A stretch of 32,735 bases of DNA from Candidatus Methylomirabilota bacterium (GTDB lineage: Bacteria > Methylomirabilota > Methylomirabilia > Rokubacteriales > CSP1-6): assembly GCA_035764725.1 (NCBI GenBank), contig DASTYT010000056.1, forward strand, positions 1 to 32,735, given 5' to 3'. Position 1 is the stretch's first letter, and every line of letters begins with the position of its first letter. Below the pieces are notes generated by a model. The model was given only the letters and a program-made list of their open reading frames with translations. It had not been told where the DNA came from and ran no database searches. The translations under genes were made by a program, and so were the position numbers. Positions 21,006 to 29,081 of this stretch are shown in pieces.

Positions 21006-23587
21006 GTCACGCCGACCCGGCCCAGGGGAAGCCGGAAGTGGAACGTGGCGCCGCGGGTGCTGTTCTCCGCCCAGATCGTCCCGCCGTGGGCCTCGATGAT
21101 CGAGCGGGCGATGGCCAGGCCCATCCCCATGCCGGACGACTTGGTCGTGTAGAAGGGCTCGAACACCGTCTCCAGCGTGCCCGGCCGCAGGCCGGGGCCA
21201 CCGTCTTCGACTGAAGCCTGGACGCAGCTGCCGTCGGCGTTGCGCGTGCGCACCACCACCGTCCGGTCGCCGCCCAGCCGCTCGGCCATCGCCTCCATGG
21301 CATTGAGCAAGAGGTTCAGCAGCACCTGCTCGAGCTGCACCCGGTCGCCGGTGACCACGGGGACGCTGGATTCGAGGTCGAGCGCGACGCTGACGTTGCG
21401 GATCACCGTGTCGCTGCCCAGGAGCTTGAGCACGTCGCGGATGAGCGCATTGAGATCGAGGCGGCTCACCTCCGACTCGCCCTTCCGCAGGAGGTCGCGC
21501 AGGCGCTGGATCACCTCGGCGGCTCGCCGGTCGTCCTCGATGATGTCGTGGAGGATGGCGCGGAGCTCCTCGAGGTCGGGCCGCGCCCGCTCGAGGAGCC
21601 GGCGGGCGGCCTGCGCATTGGTGAGGATCCCCGTGAGCGGCTGATTCAGCTCGTGCGCGAGGGAGGCGGTCAGCTCGCCCATGGTGGAGACGCGCGTGAA
21701 GTGCGCCAGCTCCTGCCGGCTCCGCTGCGCCTCCAGCTCCGCGCGCTTGCTCTCGGTGATGTCCGTGCTCGATACCACCGCGCCACCCTCGGCACGGCTG
21801 AGCGGCACCACCGACATCGCGTACCAGCGTTCGGGAGACGCGCCGCCTGCCGGGTACTCGAACGAGAAGCCGGCGCGCCTGCCGTCGAGCACGGACTCGA
21901 TCCCCGCGAGGGCCTCGCCGGCGTGGGGCTCGCCCCGCCGCGCCGCCTCGCGGCACACTCCCAAGTAGTTGTCGCCGACGGAGACGGACGCGCCGGGAGC
22001 CTGATGGAAGTCGGGGGACGCCCGCGTCCACACCCGGTTCACCGCGATGACCTCGCCGGCCCCGTTGAGCACGGCCACCCCGCTCTTGAGCGAGGCGAGG
22101 ATCGCCGTCTTCATCAGCTCGCTGGCGCGGAGGGCGTCTTCGCTCTCCTTGCGGGCGAGCGCGTTCGCGAACACCTCGGTGACCAGCTGAAGGCGCCCCA
22201 CCAGTTCCTCCGGCCACTCGCACTCCCGGCCCACCGTGACCAGCGCGAGGGCGCCCAGCACGCGCCCGCCCCCCACTAGCGGCAGCGCGAGCTTGGACAC
22301 CGTGCCGGCCTCGATCAGCGAGTCCCGGTCACGCTTGGCGTCGGGCGGCAGATCGCCCGGGCGCAGAAAGATCAGTGACTGCTCCCGTCGCAGCTGGCTG
22401 ACCACCCAGGGGAAGGCGTCGACCAGATTCGTCCGCGGCGGCGGCGGCAGACCGGGCATCGACCAGGCGTGGCTCACCGTGAAGGCGGTCCGGTCCTCGG
22501 AGAGACGCAGCAGCATCACGCGATCGACGTCCACGAAGCGACCGAGTCGCTCCAGCCACACCTCGAACGTCCGGTCCATCTGATTGGACGGCAGATGGAC
22601 GAACGCGCCGGACAGCCGCGCCAGCAGCTCCTCGAAGCGGAGGCGATCGGCGAGCACGGTCCGATCGCGCCAGCGCTCCTCGACGAGCCCGGCCAGGCAC
22701 AGTAGGGGCACCGCGCTCACCGCGAGCGAGACCTGTAGCACCAGCACGCTCTCGGGCGAGGGCGGCATCGTGAACCCCGCGTGCCCGTGCGTGGCCGCCC
22801 AGATCACGACCATCATCGTCATCAGGAAGGTCAGCGTCGCTCCGGCCGGCCCGAAGCGCACCGTGCCCCACAGCACGAACGGCACGAAGAAGGCGACCGG
22901 CGTGTGCGGGGAGCCGAGCAACGGGCTCGCCGCGTCGGAGTGCCCGAAGAAGTACACCACCGCGACCGAAATGATGCCGGCCGCGAGCAGCCCGGCCTCG
23001 AGGCGGCGGGAGAGGCTGGCATATCGCGCGCGGCTCCAGGCCGATCGGATCACGAAGACGATGGCGGGAACCAGCGCCAGCTCGGTGATGAGGTTCGAGA
23101 AGAAGCGCGTGCGCCACACCGTGACGTACGGCTCGCCCAGCCACAGCGACACGGCCCCGGCGTCCACGAAGGATGACAGAAACGGTCCGAGGAAGCCGGC
23201 CCCCACCACGAACGCCGCCACCCGCGGCAGCGTGTCGAAGCGCGCGGGCGCATCGCTCAGGGCGCGCACGGCCGCCGCGCCGATGAGGGCCTCCAGGCAG
23301 TTCGTGGCGAAGAGCACGAACACCAGGGTGGGCGGCGAGATCACCGGCAGCTCCACGACGAGGTGCGCGGGCAAGGCAGCGAGCAGGTAAATCCACCACC
23401 GCCGGGGCGGCGACATCAGCAGGGCCGCGGTCAGGATGGAGTTGGGCGGCCACAGGATCGAGGGGGTCGCGGGCGGGAGCCGCAGGATGAAGCCGATGTT
23501 GGCCCCGACGAAGTAGCCCAGGCACACCGCGAGCGCCGTCGCGCCCACACGGAGGGCTGAAGGCGTGGATTCGCCGTTAGCCCGCAT
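21002..23587 (-). CDS. MASE1-GAF-PAS sensor histidine kinase
   Basis: An 861-residue membrane-bound sensor kinase. Residues ~12-305 form a MASE1-type sensor with about eight membrane spans, including the signature WPPNSILTAALLM. A GAF-like domain spans ~318-475 and a PAS domain ~490-612. The HisKA domain has the FixL/NtrB-style box ASLAHELNQPLTGI (phospho-acceptor H645), and the HATPase (~735-855) shows NLLLNAMEAM, EDGGPGL, FEPFYTTKSSGMGMGLAI. The HELNQPL box and the FixJ-like receiver encoded next to it point to a FixLJ-type two-component pair. The MASE1 ligand is unknown. It is divergent from mscS with a 191-bp gap holding a degenerate GGAC palindrome. Confidence 0.93.
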   Translation of the reverse strand: MRANGESTPSALRVGATALAVCLGYFVGANIGFILRLPPATPSILWPPNSILTAALLMSPPRRWWIYLLAALPAHLVVELPVISPPTLVFVLFATNCLEALIGAAAVRALSDAPARFDTLPRVAAFVVGAGFLGPFLSSFVDAGAVSLWLGEPYVTVWRTRFFSNLITELALVPAIVFVIRSAWSRARYASLSRRLEAGLLAAGIISVAVVYFFGHSDAASPLLGSPHTPVAFFVPFVLWGTVRFGPAGATLTFLMTMMVVIWAATHGHAGFTMPPSPESVLVLQVSLAVSAVPLLCLAGLVEERWRDRTVLADRLRFEELLARLSGAFVHLPSNQMDRTFEVWLERLGRFVDVDRVMLLRLSEDRTAFTVSHAWSMPGLPPPPRTNLVDAFPWVVSQLRREQSLIFLRPGDLPPDAKRDRDSLIEAGTVSKLALPLVGGGRVLGALALVTVGRECEWPEELVGRLQLVTEVFANALARKESEDALRASELMKTAILASLKSGVAVLNGAGEVIAVNRVWTRASPDFHQAPGASVSVGDNYLGVCREAARRGEPHAGEALAGIESVLDGRRAGFSFEYPAGGASPERWYAMSVVPLSRAEGGAVVSSTDITESKRAELEAQRSRQELAHFTRVSTMGELTASLAHELNQPLTGILTNAQAARRLLERARPDLEELRAILHDIIEDDRRAAEVIQRLRDLLRKGESEVSRLDLNALIRDVLKLLGSDTVIRNVSVALDLESSVPVVTGDRVQLEQVLLNLLLNAMEAMAERLGGDRTVVVRTRNADGSCVQASVEDGGPGLRPGTLETVFEPFYTTKSSGMGMGLAIARSIIEAHGGTIWAENSTRGATFHFRLPLGRVGVT

Positions 23588-23698
23588 GCCGGCGGCGCAA
23601 GAATGACGCCCTGCGGCGTCTATCGACGTTCACCGTGGCTATCCCGGTCCCCTCCGTCGTGGGCTCCACTGTCGGGCGGGCGTCATCCTACTGCCATC

Positions 23699-23710
23699 AG
23701 ACCTTCGTCC
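23699..23710. promoter_or_regulatory. Degenerate GGAC-N4-GTCC-type palindrome upstream of mscS
   Basis: AGAC-CTTC-GTCC differs from the strict motif at one of eight arm positions. Its 3' flank CATA resembles the CATT after copy 2. It is centred about 75 bp upstream of the mscS ATG, within the distance range seen for the strict copies. Confidence 0.35.
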
Positions 23711-23778
23711 CATACGACGGAGAGGGGCCGTTCGATGATACTCGACACGCGGCATCGGATCGGCGAAAGGAGGGGCGC

Positions 23779-24588
23779 ATGGACTTCAGTACGATGGGAC
23801 AGGTCGCAGTCGCCATGATCACCCAGGTGGGGCTCCGCATCCTGGGTGCCATCATCCTCTGGGTCATCGGTCGCATGATCATTTCGGTAATCGTGCGGCT
23901 CGTGTCGCGATCGCTCACGATGCGCCACGTGGACGCCACCATCACCCGGTATCTCGGCAACATCCTGGGCGTCATCCTGAACATCGGCCTCGCCCTGGCG
24001 ATCCTGAGCCTCTTCGGCGTGGAGACGACCACCTTCGCGGCGCTCATCGCGGCGGCCGGTGTCGCCATCGGCGTGGCCTGGGGCGGCCTCCTCTCGAGCT
24101 TCGCGTCAGGCGCCTTCCTCATCGTCCTCCAGCCCTTCCGAGTCGGCCAGTTCATCACCGCCGGAGGCGTGACGGGCACCGTGAAGGAGATCGGCCTCTT
24201 CGTCACCGCCATCGACACGCTCGACAACGTCCGGACCCTCGTGCCCAACAGCAAGATCTTCGCCGACAGCATCCAGAACTTCTCCACGAACCCCTACCGC
24301 CGGGTGGAGCTGGTCGCGCAGCTCGACCACGGGGTGGACCATCGCGAGGCGACGTATCGGCTCAAGGAGCGTCTCGCCAAGATCCGGAACGTCCTGCCCG
24401 AGCCGGAGCCCGACGTCGAGATCCTCACGTTCACCCTCGCCGGCCCGGTGCTCGCGGTGCGGCCCTACTGCAACAACGCGCACTACTGGCAGGTGTACTT
24501 CGACACCAATCGCGCGATCCGGGAGGCCTTCGGCGAAGCGGGGTTCCCCGCCCCCGAGCAGCACTTCGCGGTGCGTAGCGGCGCCTAG
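23779..24588 (+). CDS. Small-conductance mechanosensitive channel, MscS family
   Basis: A 269-residue MscS-type channel that opens under membrane tension to release solutes during hypo-osmotic shock. Three hydrophobic spans are visible: ~10-40, ~60-82 and the pore-lining helix ~88-112 with the family pattern AAAGVAIGVAWGGLLSSF. The beta domain follows (LQPFRVGQFITAGGVTGTVKEIG, then TLVPNSKIFADSIQNFS), and the C-terminal alpha/beta domain has a YWQVYFDTNRAI helix. The ATG at 23779 is chosen because AAAGGAGGGG stands right before it; an upstream ATG in the same frame at 23635 would add 48 non-conserved residues. The stop is one base from the stop of the converging lipoprotein gene. Confidence 0.94.
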   Translation: MDFSTMGQVAVAMITQVGLRILGAIILWVIGRMIISVIVRLVSRSLTMRHVDATITRYLGNILGVILNIGLALAILSLFGVETTTFAALIAAAGVAIGVAWGGLLSSFASGAFLIVLQPFRVGQFITAGGVTGTVKEIGLFVTAIDTLDNVRTLVPNSKIFADSIQNFSTNPYRRVELVAQLDHGVDHREATYRLKERLAKIRNVLPEPEPDVEILTFTLAGPVLAVRPYCNNAHYWQVYFDTNRAIREAFGEAGFPAPEQHFAVRSGA

Positions 24589-24589
24589 C

Positions 24590-26452
24590 TCACGGCTCCT
24601 TGAGGTGCAGCCGCAGAATACGCCTCACCTCCTCGATCGTGGCCGGCACGCCCTGTGTGGAGTGGGGCGACCGGACGACCAGCTCGGAGTCGACGGGCTC
24701 GATGTGGGCGCTCTGGTACTCGACGACCCCGTCATTGCCCTGCTCGTAGGGGCCGACCCCCTTGACCGAAATGATCGAGTGAGTGTGGATGCCGGGCGCG
24801 ACGGGGATCGGCGCGAGCGCCTCGATGAAGGCGCTTCGCGGAGACATGTTGTCGACCGCGGTCGGGAGCACGAAGCGGCGTCCGCCGAGCAGCTCGGGGT
24901 GCAGCGCCAGCTCAGCGCCCAGGCCCGCCAGGGCCGCGGGGGCGCGCACGATCCGCCGGAGTAGATTGGCGATCATCTGGCGCCCCGCCACGAAGCTGCC
25001 GTGGTGGGGGGTGGAGATGAAGATCACCCGGCGGACGGCCGGAAACGGCGTCACGAACAGCGACTGCTGCAGAGTCTTCCGACTCTCCGGCGAGAGCCGC
25101 AGCTCGAGCAGCGGCACTTTGCTGATCTGATCCCACAGCTTGTTCCCCGTGTCCACCGTGAGCATCTTGGCGAGCAGCCCCCCCTGGCTGTGCCCGATCA
25201 CAACCATGCGCGCCAGCGCGGGATCGGCGCCCACCGGATCGAGCTGGGTGAGCGCCTTGGTGAGGAGGCGGCGGAGCTGCAGGGCGGAGTAGGCGATGGG
25301 GTTGCTGGAGTCATAGGCGAAGAACCAGAACTGATAGCCGCGGCGGATCTCCGCGTCGGCCTCGAGCCGGTTCACCATCTCCGCCCAGCGCGCGGCGCTG
25401 GAGAATGTGCCGTGGATGAAGACGACCGGGATGAGCCCCGGCCGGTAGGGCGCGGTGGTGGCGAGGGTTTCTCCCGTGCGCTCCGGCGTGGTGAGGCCGA
25501 CGAAGTGCCGGACCTCGCGCTCGAGGATCGGCATCTGGGCGAGGGTGTACGCGAGGGCCGCGGTAGGCTCCACCTCCAGGGGCACGCGCTCGCCGCTGAT
25601 CGTGATCGTCTCGGGCTCGGCAGCGAGGAAGACATCGAGCTGCCCGGCCAGCAGGCTGCCATCGACGAGCGTGCGCCGCACGTTGGGAATGCGCAGCAGC
25701 ATCGTCACCGCGAGGTTCATCTCGGCGGGCAGAAAGTCCTGGGGCGCCTTGTCGGGGTCGGCGGACTTCAGTGAAGCGGCAAGCGGCGCCCCGAGCCCGG
25801 CGCGCCGATAGCGCATGTTGAGACCCTCGACCTCGAGATCTGCCACCGGCGTGAACCGGTCGAAGGCGTAAGCGCCGACCCGCAGCGCCTCCGGGTCCAT
25901 GTCGATGTCGAGCACACCGAAGGACAGGGCGAAGCGGCCGCTGCGCGGCGTCACCTCGCTGCCGTCAGGTTTCGCGAGAGCGAGAGTGAGGGCGCGATTG
26001 TAGAGATCGGCCGCCGTGCGCAGCCGCGGATCGAAGCGGCTGGGCGCCTGGCCGTGGCCCTCCGCGAACAGAAAGGCGTACGCGTAGACCGCGGCCTCGA
26101 GATAGCGCGTGAGGTCCTGGGCCGACTGCGCCTGTCGGAACGACAGCTCGGCGAGCGCGAAGAGGTCGTCGAAGTCGGCGTCCTCGGCCACCATGGCCTT
26201 GTGCAGCCGGGCGAGCGTCTCGACGGGATCCTTGTCGAAGGCCTCGAGCAGACCGTGCTCGAGGAGGACGTTGCGGGTGGGCGTGCTCAGGCGATCGCCT
26301 GTGAGCACGCTGGCCGAAAGCTCGCGTCCCACCTGTTCGGGTGAGACGCGCGTGACGGTCACGAAGGACCCGCAGGCCGAGAGGCTGAGAGCCGCGAGCG
26401 CGGCGACAACCCAGCCGCTGACCACGCCCGCGCGCCGGCGAAACCGGAACAC
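24590..26452 (-). CDS. Large alpha/beta-hydrolase lipoprotein (lipase/esterase type)
   Basis: A 620-residue lipoprotein hydrolase. The signal peptide ends in lipobox LSAC (Cys27). Residues ~40-330 form an N-terminal region with a helical part (LARLHKAM, LFALAELSFRQAQ) and beta segments. The hydrolase core follows: IPVVFIHGTFSS (~342-352, oxyanion region), the nucleophile elbow VVIGHSQGG with Ser422, VIFISTPHHGS, and a late DGVV...SAH segment that could supply Asp/His. It is likely exported and envelope-anchored, cleaving ester bonds of lipids or similar molecules. The start is GTG at 26452 without a clear ribosome-binding site, 17 bp after the preceding lipoprotein gene, suggesting dependence on upstream translation. 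It is the last gene of the run from 27836. Confidence 0.88.
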   Translation of the reverse strand: MFRFRRRAGVVSGWVVAALAALSLSACGSFVTVTRVSPEQVGRELSASVLTGDRLSTPTRNVLLEHGLLEAFDKDPVETLARLHKAMVAEDADFDDLFALAELSFRQAQSAQDLTRYLEAAVYAYAFLFAEGHGQAPSRFDPRLRTAADLYNRALTLALAKPDGSEVTPRSGRFALSFGVLDIDMDPEALRVGAYAFDRFTPVADLEVEGLNMRYRRAGLGAPLAASLKSADPDKAPQDFLPAEMNLAVTMLLRIPNVRRTLVDGSLLAGQLDVFLAAEPETITISGERVPLEVEPTAALAYTLAQMPILEREVRHFVGLTTPERTGETLATTAPYRPGLIPVVFIHGTFSSAARWAEMVNRLEADAEIRRGYQFWFFAYDSSNPIAYSALQLRRLLTKALTQLDPVGADPALARMVVIGHSQGGLLAKMLTVDTGNKLWDQISKVPLLELRLSPESRKTLQQSLFVTPFPAVRRVIFISTPHHGSFVAGRQMIANLLRRIVRAPAALAGLGAELALHPELLGGRRFVLPTAVDNMSPRSAFIEALAPIPVAPGIHTHSIISVKGVGPYEQGNDGVVEYQSAHIEPVDSELVVRSPHSTQGVPATIEEVRRILRLHLKEP

Positions 26453-26469
26453 CTCGAATCGCTCGACGG

Positions 26470-26919
26470 CTAGCGGGCCGGCCTCAGATCTCCGCGCAGG
26501 GCGGTGCCGCTGTTCAGCATGCCGCTCCCGCGAAGGACTCGCATGCCTTCGCCCTCGAAAAGGGAGAACGTGCCCTGCCCGCGGGCACCCGCCATCAGGA
26601 CCTTGCCATCCTGCAGCGTGAAGGTCCCTTTGCCGGCCATCACCCCGATGTTCCGCGCGATCCCGTACTCGTACGTCCCGTTCTCGCGGATCACCATGTC
26701 GACCCAGTCCCCGTCATCGCGCAGACTGGCGAGACCGATGACGAGACCGGACCACTTCCCCGCGATCATCTTGAAGTCGGTGACGGCCACGGGTGTGAGC
26801 TGCGGAGCCGGTGCCGAGGATGCACACGCCCCCAGCGCCAGCATGGCGAGCATGAGCGCGGCGGCCCGGGCCGTGACGCCCGGACCGCCTCCCCGCATCA
26901 CATCGCGGGCCGCTCGCAT
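26470..26919 (-). CDS. Small putative lipoprotein of unknown function
   Basis: A 149-residue lipoprotein with a long n-region, hydrophobic core (AALMLAMLAL) and lipobox LGAC (Cys32). The mature domain starts at about VTDFKMIAGKWSG and is beta-rich. It has WVDMVIRENGTYEYG and alternating Gly-containing strands, and resembles in style the small lipoprotein at 15263 (GKWSG versus GTWSG). ATG at 26919 is preferred over the TTG two codons earlier; it lies two bases after the stop of the pal-like gene (TGAGCATG), so coupled translation is likely. I do not recognise a named family. Confidence 0.8.
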   Translation of the reverse strand: MRAARDVMRGGGPGVTARAAALMLAMLALGACASSAPAPQLTPVAVTDFKMIAGKWSGLVIGLASLRDDGDWVDMVIRENGTYEYGIARNIGVMAGKGTFTLQDGKVLMAGARGQGTFSLFEGEGMRVLRGSGMLNSGTALRGDLRPAR

Positions 26920-26921
26920 GC

Positions 26922-27536
26922 TCAACGAGGCTTGCTCAGGAACCGATCCCGCCGATTCTTGGCCCAGCAGGCTTCATTCTGCTCGGAACACACCGGGCGT
27001 TCCTTGCCGTACGACACCGTCGTGAACCGGCTGGCGTCGATGCCCTGGGCGACCAGGTAGTTCACCGCCGCCTTGGCGCGACGCTCACCGAGGGCGATGT
27101 TGTACTCCGCGGTGCCCCGGTCGTCACAGTGGCCTTCGACCAGGACGAGCAGGTTGGAGTTGGACTTGAGGTACGCGGCGCTGGCGTCGAGGATCTTCGC
27201 ATCGCCGGGCCGGATGTTGGACTTGTCGAAGTCGAAGTAGATGCTCTTGAGATTGTCATTCGGCTCATAGTCAGCCGGCGGCGGCGGCGGCGCGGGGGCA
27301 GGAGCCGGCGCTGGAGCCACCGGGGCAGGCGCGGGCGCCGGCGGAGGGGGAGCCGGCGCGGGGGGCGCGGCCATCACGGGCGGCGGCGCGGGCGCCGGCG
27401 CAGGAGCCGGCGGCGGCGCGACGGGCGCGGGGGCCGCGACCTGCGGGACGACCGGCCGCTTGGGGCAACCACTGACGACGAGCGCCAGGGCCATGAGGGA
27501 CAGTACGAGTGCAGCCGGCTTCAGTCGCATGTGCAT
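26922..27536 (-). CDS. Pal/OmpA-type peptidoglycan-associated lipoprotein
   Basis: A 204-residue outer-membrane lipoprotein that ties the membrane to peptidoglycan. Signal peptide and lipobox VSGC (Cys24) are followed by an unusually long Ala-Pro linker (~33-88) and an OmpA C-terminal domain (~93-204). Peptidoglycan-binding landmarks are present: IYFDFDKSNIRP, VEGHCDDRGTAEYN (diaminopimelate-binding Asp), and ALGERRAKAAVNYLV. A Cys pair near the C terminus (VCSEQNEACW) and KNRRDRF are family-like. TolB and other Tol genes are not adjacent, so this may be a paralogue and not the division Pal. The linker length suggests reach across a thick periplasmic gap (inference). Confidence 0.9.
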   Translation of the reverse strand: MHMRLKPAALVLSLMALALVVSGCPKRPVVPQVAAPAPVAPPPAPAPAPAPPPVMAAPPAPAPPPPAPAPAPVAPAPAPAPAPPPPPADYEPNDNLKSIYFDFDKSNIRPGDAKILDASAAYLKSNSNLLVLVEGHCDDRGTAEYNIALGERRAKAAVNYLVAQGIDASRFTTVSYGKERPVCSEQNEACWAKNRRDRFLSKPR

Positions 27537-27572
27537 GAGGGGCTCCCTTCGAGCCGGGTGGATCCCCGAGGC

Positions 27573-27836
27573 TCAGTTCTGGAAGATCTGACTCGGGTCA
27601 ACGTTGATAGCGTACAGGCCCCACCAGTTCTGACTCCGCGAGTTCTCGATGTCCGTGCGCGTCACCTTGGGGTTCGACCCGTCCTTGTTGTTTTTGAGCG
27701 AGAAGAACCCGTGATCCCCCGACGCGAAGTGCGAGCTGTGGGAGAGCCACTCGTTCCAGTCCTCCCGCGTGGCACACCCCACGGTGAGCAACGCTACCCC
27801 GACGATCAATGCCGCTACCGACGCTCTTGCGCGCAT
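27573..27836 (-). CDS. Small lipoprotein, first gene of the Pal-like run
   Basis: An 87-residue lipoprotein. The ATG at 27836 is preceded by GGAGGAGGG, which decides the start over an upstream GTG at 27863. The signal peptide ends in lipobox TVGC (Cys21). The mature ~65 residues are hydrophilic and aromatic-rich (TREDWNEWLSHSSHFASGDH, NWWGLYAINVDP), with no match I can name. It is 36 bp upstream of the Pal-like gene. Palindrome copy 3 is centred about 160 bp upstream of this start. Confidence 0.75.
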   Translation of the reverse strand: MRARASVAALIVGVALLTVGCATREDWNEWLSHSSHFASGDHGFFSLKNNKDGSNPKVTRTDIENSRSQNWWGLYAINVDPSQIFQN

Positions 27837-27989
27837 AGCCCTCCTCCGTTGTGAGTTGCCCACTTCGCTACAGCAGCGCGATTCTCATGGAGCAGGCCGG
27901 TCCAGGCAATAAGACGTTGGGCGTATGCCCGCGGCTCCCGGACGCACCCCCAGGTGACTGGAGCCTCCACCGCCCCGCCCCCGGCTATT

Positions 27990-28001
27990 GGACTTTAGTC
28001 C
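27990..28001. promoter_or_regulatory. GGAC-N4-GTCC palindrome, copy 3
   Basis: TTGGAC-TTTA-GTCCAA, a perfect inverted repeat in its six-base arms. The central GGACTTTAGTCC matches the core of the mycobacterial DosR/DevR consensus GGGACTWWAGTCCC. It lies between the divergent small lipoprotein (27836, minus) and the DUF4105 gene (28032/28041, plus). Confidence 0.65.
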
Positions 28002-28031
28002 AACTTGCCCCCCGCCCGCTCAAGTTCCTAA

Positions 28032-29048
28032 GTGTGGGCGATGAGGCGAAGCCGGACGGTGCGGGCCGCCACGCGGGGGCTGGTCGCGGCCGGCGCGGCC
28101 CTGGGGGTGATCTGGGGGGCGCTCGCCCTCTACTTCTCGGGGCCGGGTCCCACCGCCGCGCGCATGACGGTCGCGCTCGTGTTCGCGGCGGCCATGGCGG
28201 CTCTCGTCATCTGGATCCGGCCCCGCCGCCTGGCGTGGCCGCTCGCCGGCGCGCTCTTCGCCGCGGTGCTCGTCTGGTGGCTGCTCATCCCCCCGCGGAA
28301 CGACCGGGATTGGCAGCCGGATCTTGCCGCCCTGGCCTGGGCGGAGGTGCACGACGACACCGTGACCGTGCACAACGTCCGGAACACGGTGTATCGGAGC
28401 GATACCGACTTCGACGTCCGCTACGAGGACCGCACGTATCGCCTGTCCGACCTCCGCACTCTCGATTTCATGCTCTCGCACTGGGGCGCGCCGGGCATCG
28501 CCCATACGATTCTCAGCTTCGGCTTCGCCGACGGCCGCTATCTGGCGGTGTCGATCGAGGGGCGGAAGGAGAAGGGCGAGGCGTACTCCGCGATCAAGGG
28601 CCTCTTCAAGCAGTACGAGCTGATCTTCGTGGTCGCGGACGAGCGCGATGTCGTCGGCGTGCGCACCAATGTCCGCGGCGAGCACGTCTATCTCTACCGC
28701 GTCCGCACGCCGCCATCCGGGGTGCGCGCGATCTTCCTGCGCTACGTCGCCGAGCTCGACCGCCTGCGCGACCATCCCGAGTGGTACAACGCCGTCACGC
28801 AGAACTGCACCACCGCGATCCGGGGCCTCACCGCGCCGGTGGCGGCGCGCTCATGGACCGGCTGGAAGATCTATCTCAACGGCTACCTCGACGAGCTGGC
28901 CTATCAGATCGGGGCGGTGGACACGAGCCTGCCGTTCGCGGAGCTCCACGCCCGGAGCCTGATCGACGACCGGGCGCGCGCGGCAGCCGGGGCTCCCGAC
29001 TTCTCGCGGCGGATCCGGGAGGGCTTGCCGGGGATTGGCGGGTCCTAA
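28032..29048 (+). CDS. DUF4105 (Lnb-like periplasmic domain) membrane protein
   Basis: A protein of 338 residues from GTG at 28032, or 335 from ATG at 28041; neither has a strong ribosome-binding site. Three N-terminal hydrophobic segments (~15-37, ~43-62, ~68-88) anchor it, and the rest should lie outside the cytoplasm. The DUF4105 domain (~105-300) shows HNVRNTVYRSDTDFDV, DLRTLDFMLSHWG, IAHTILSFGFADG, and the conserved NAVTQNCTTAI with its Asn-Cys pair. Enzymatic activity for the family is not established to my knowledge; the conserved His and Cys suggest a thiol hydrolase. It is divergent from the Pal-like run, with palindrome copy 3 about 35-45 bp upstream. Confidence 0.88.
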   Translation: MWAMRRSRTVRAATRGLVAAGAALGVIWGALALYFSGPGPTAARMTVALVFAAAMAALVIWIRPRRLAWPLAGALFAAVLVWWLLIPPRNDRDWQPDLAALAWAEVHDDTVTVHNVRNTVYRSDTDFDVRYEDRTYRLSDLRTLDFMLSHWGAPGIAHTILSFGFADGRYLAVSIEGRKEKGEAYSAIKGLFKQYELIFVVADERDVVGVRTNVRGEHVYLYRVRTPPSGVRAIFLRYVAELDRLRDHPEWYNAVTQNCTTAIRGLTAPVAARSWTGWKIYLNGYLDELAYQIGAVDTSLPFAELHARSLIDDRARAAAGAPDFSRRIREGLPGIGGS

Positions 29049-29081
29049 AGCGCACTCCGCAGGGCCAGCCCCCGCTCCACG

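Noticed and set aside
21006..22223. N-terminal extension of the receiver gene at 20586
   Set aside because: It runs out of frame inside the MASE1 kinase gene; the receiver begins at the ATG at 21005.
24226..24237. GGAC-CCTC-GTGC inside mscS
   Set aside because: One arm mismatch and inside a conserved coding region, so not counted as a regulatory copy.
27280..27440. Short tandem GC-rich repeats
   Set aside because: They encode the Ala-Pro linker of the Pal-like protein; low-complexity coding, not a separate repeat element.
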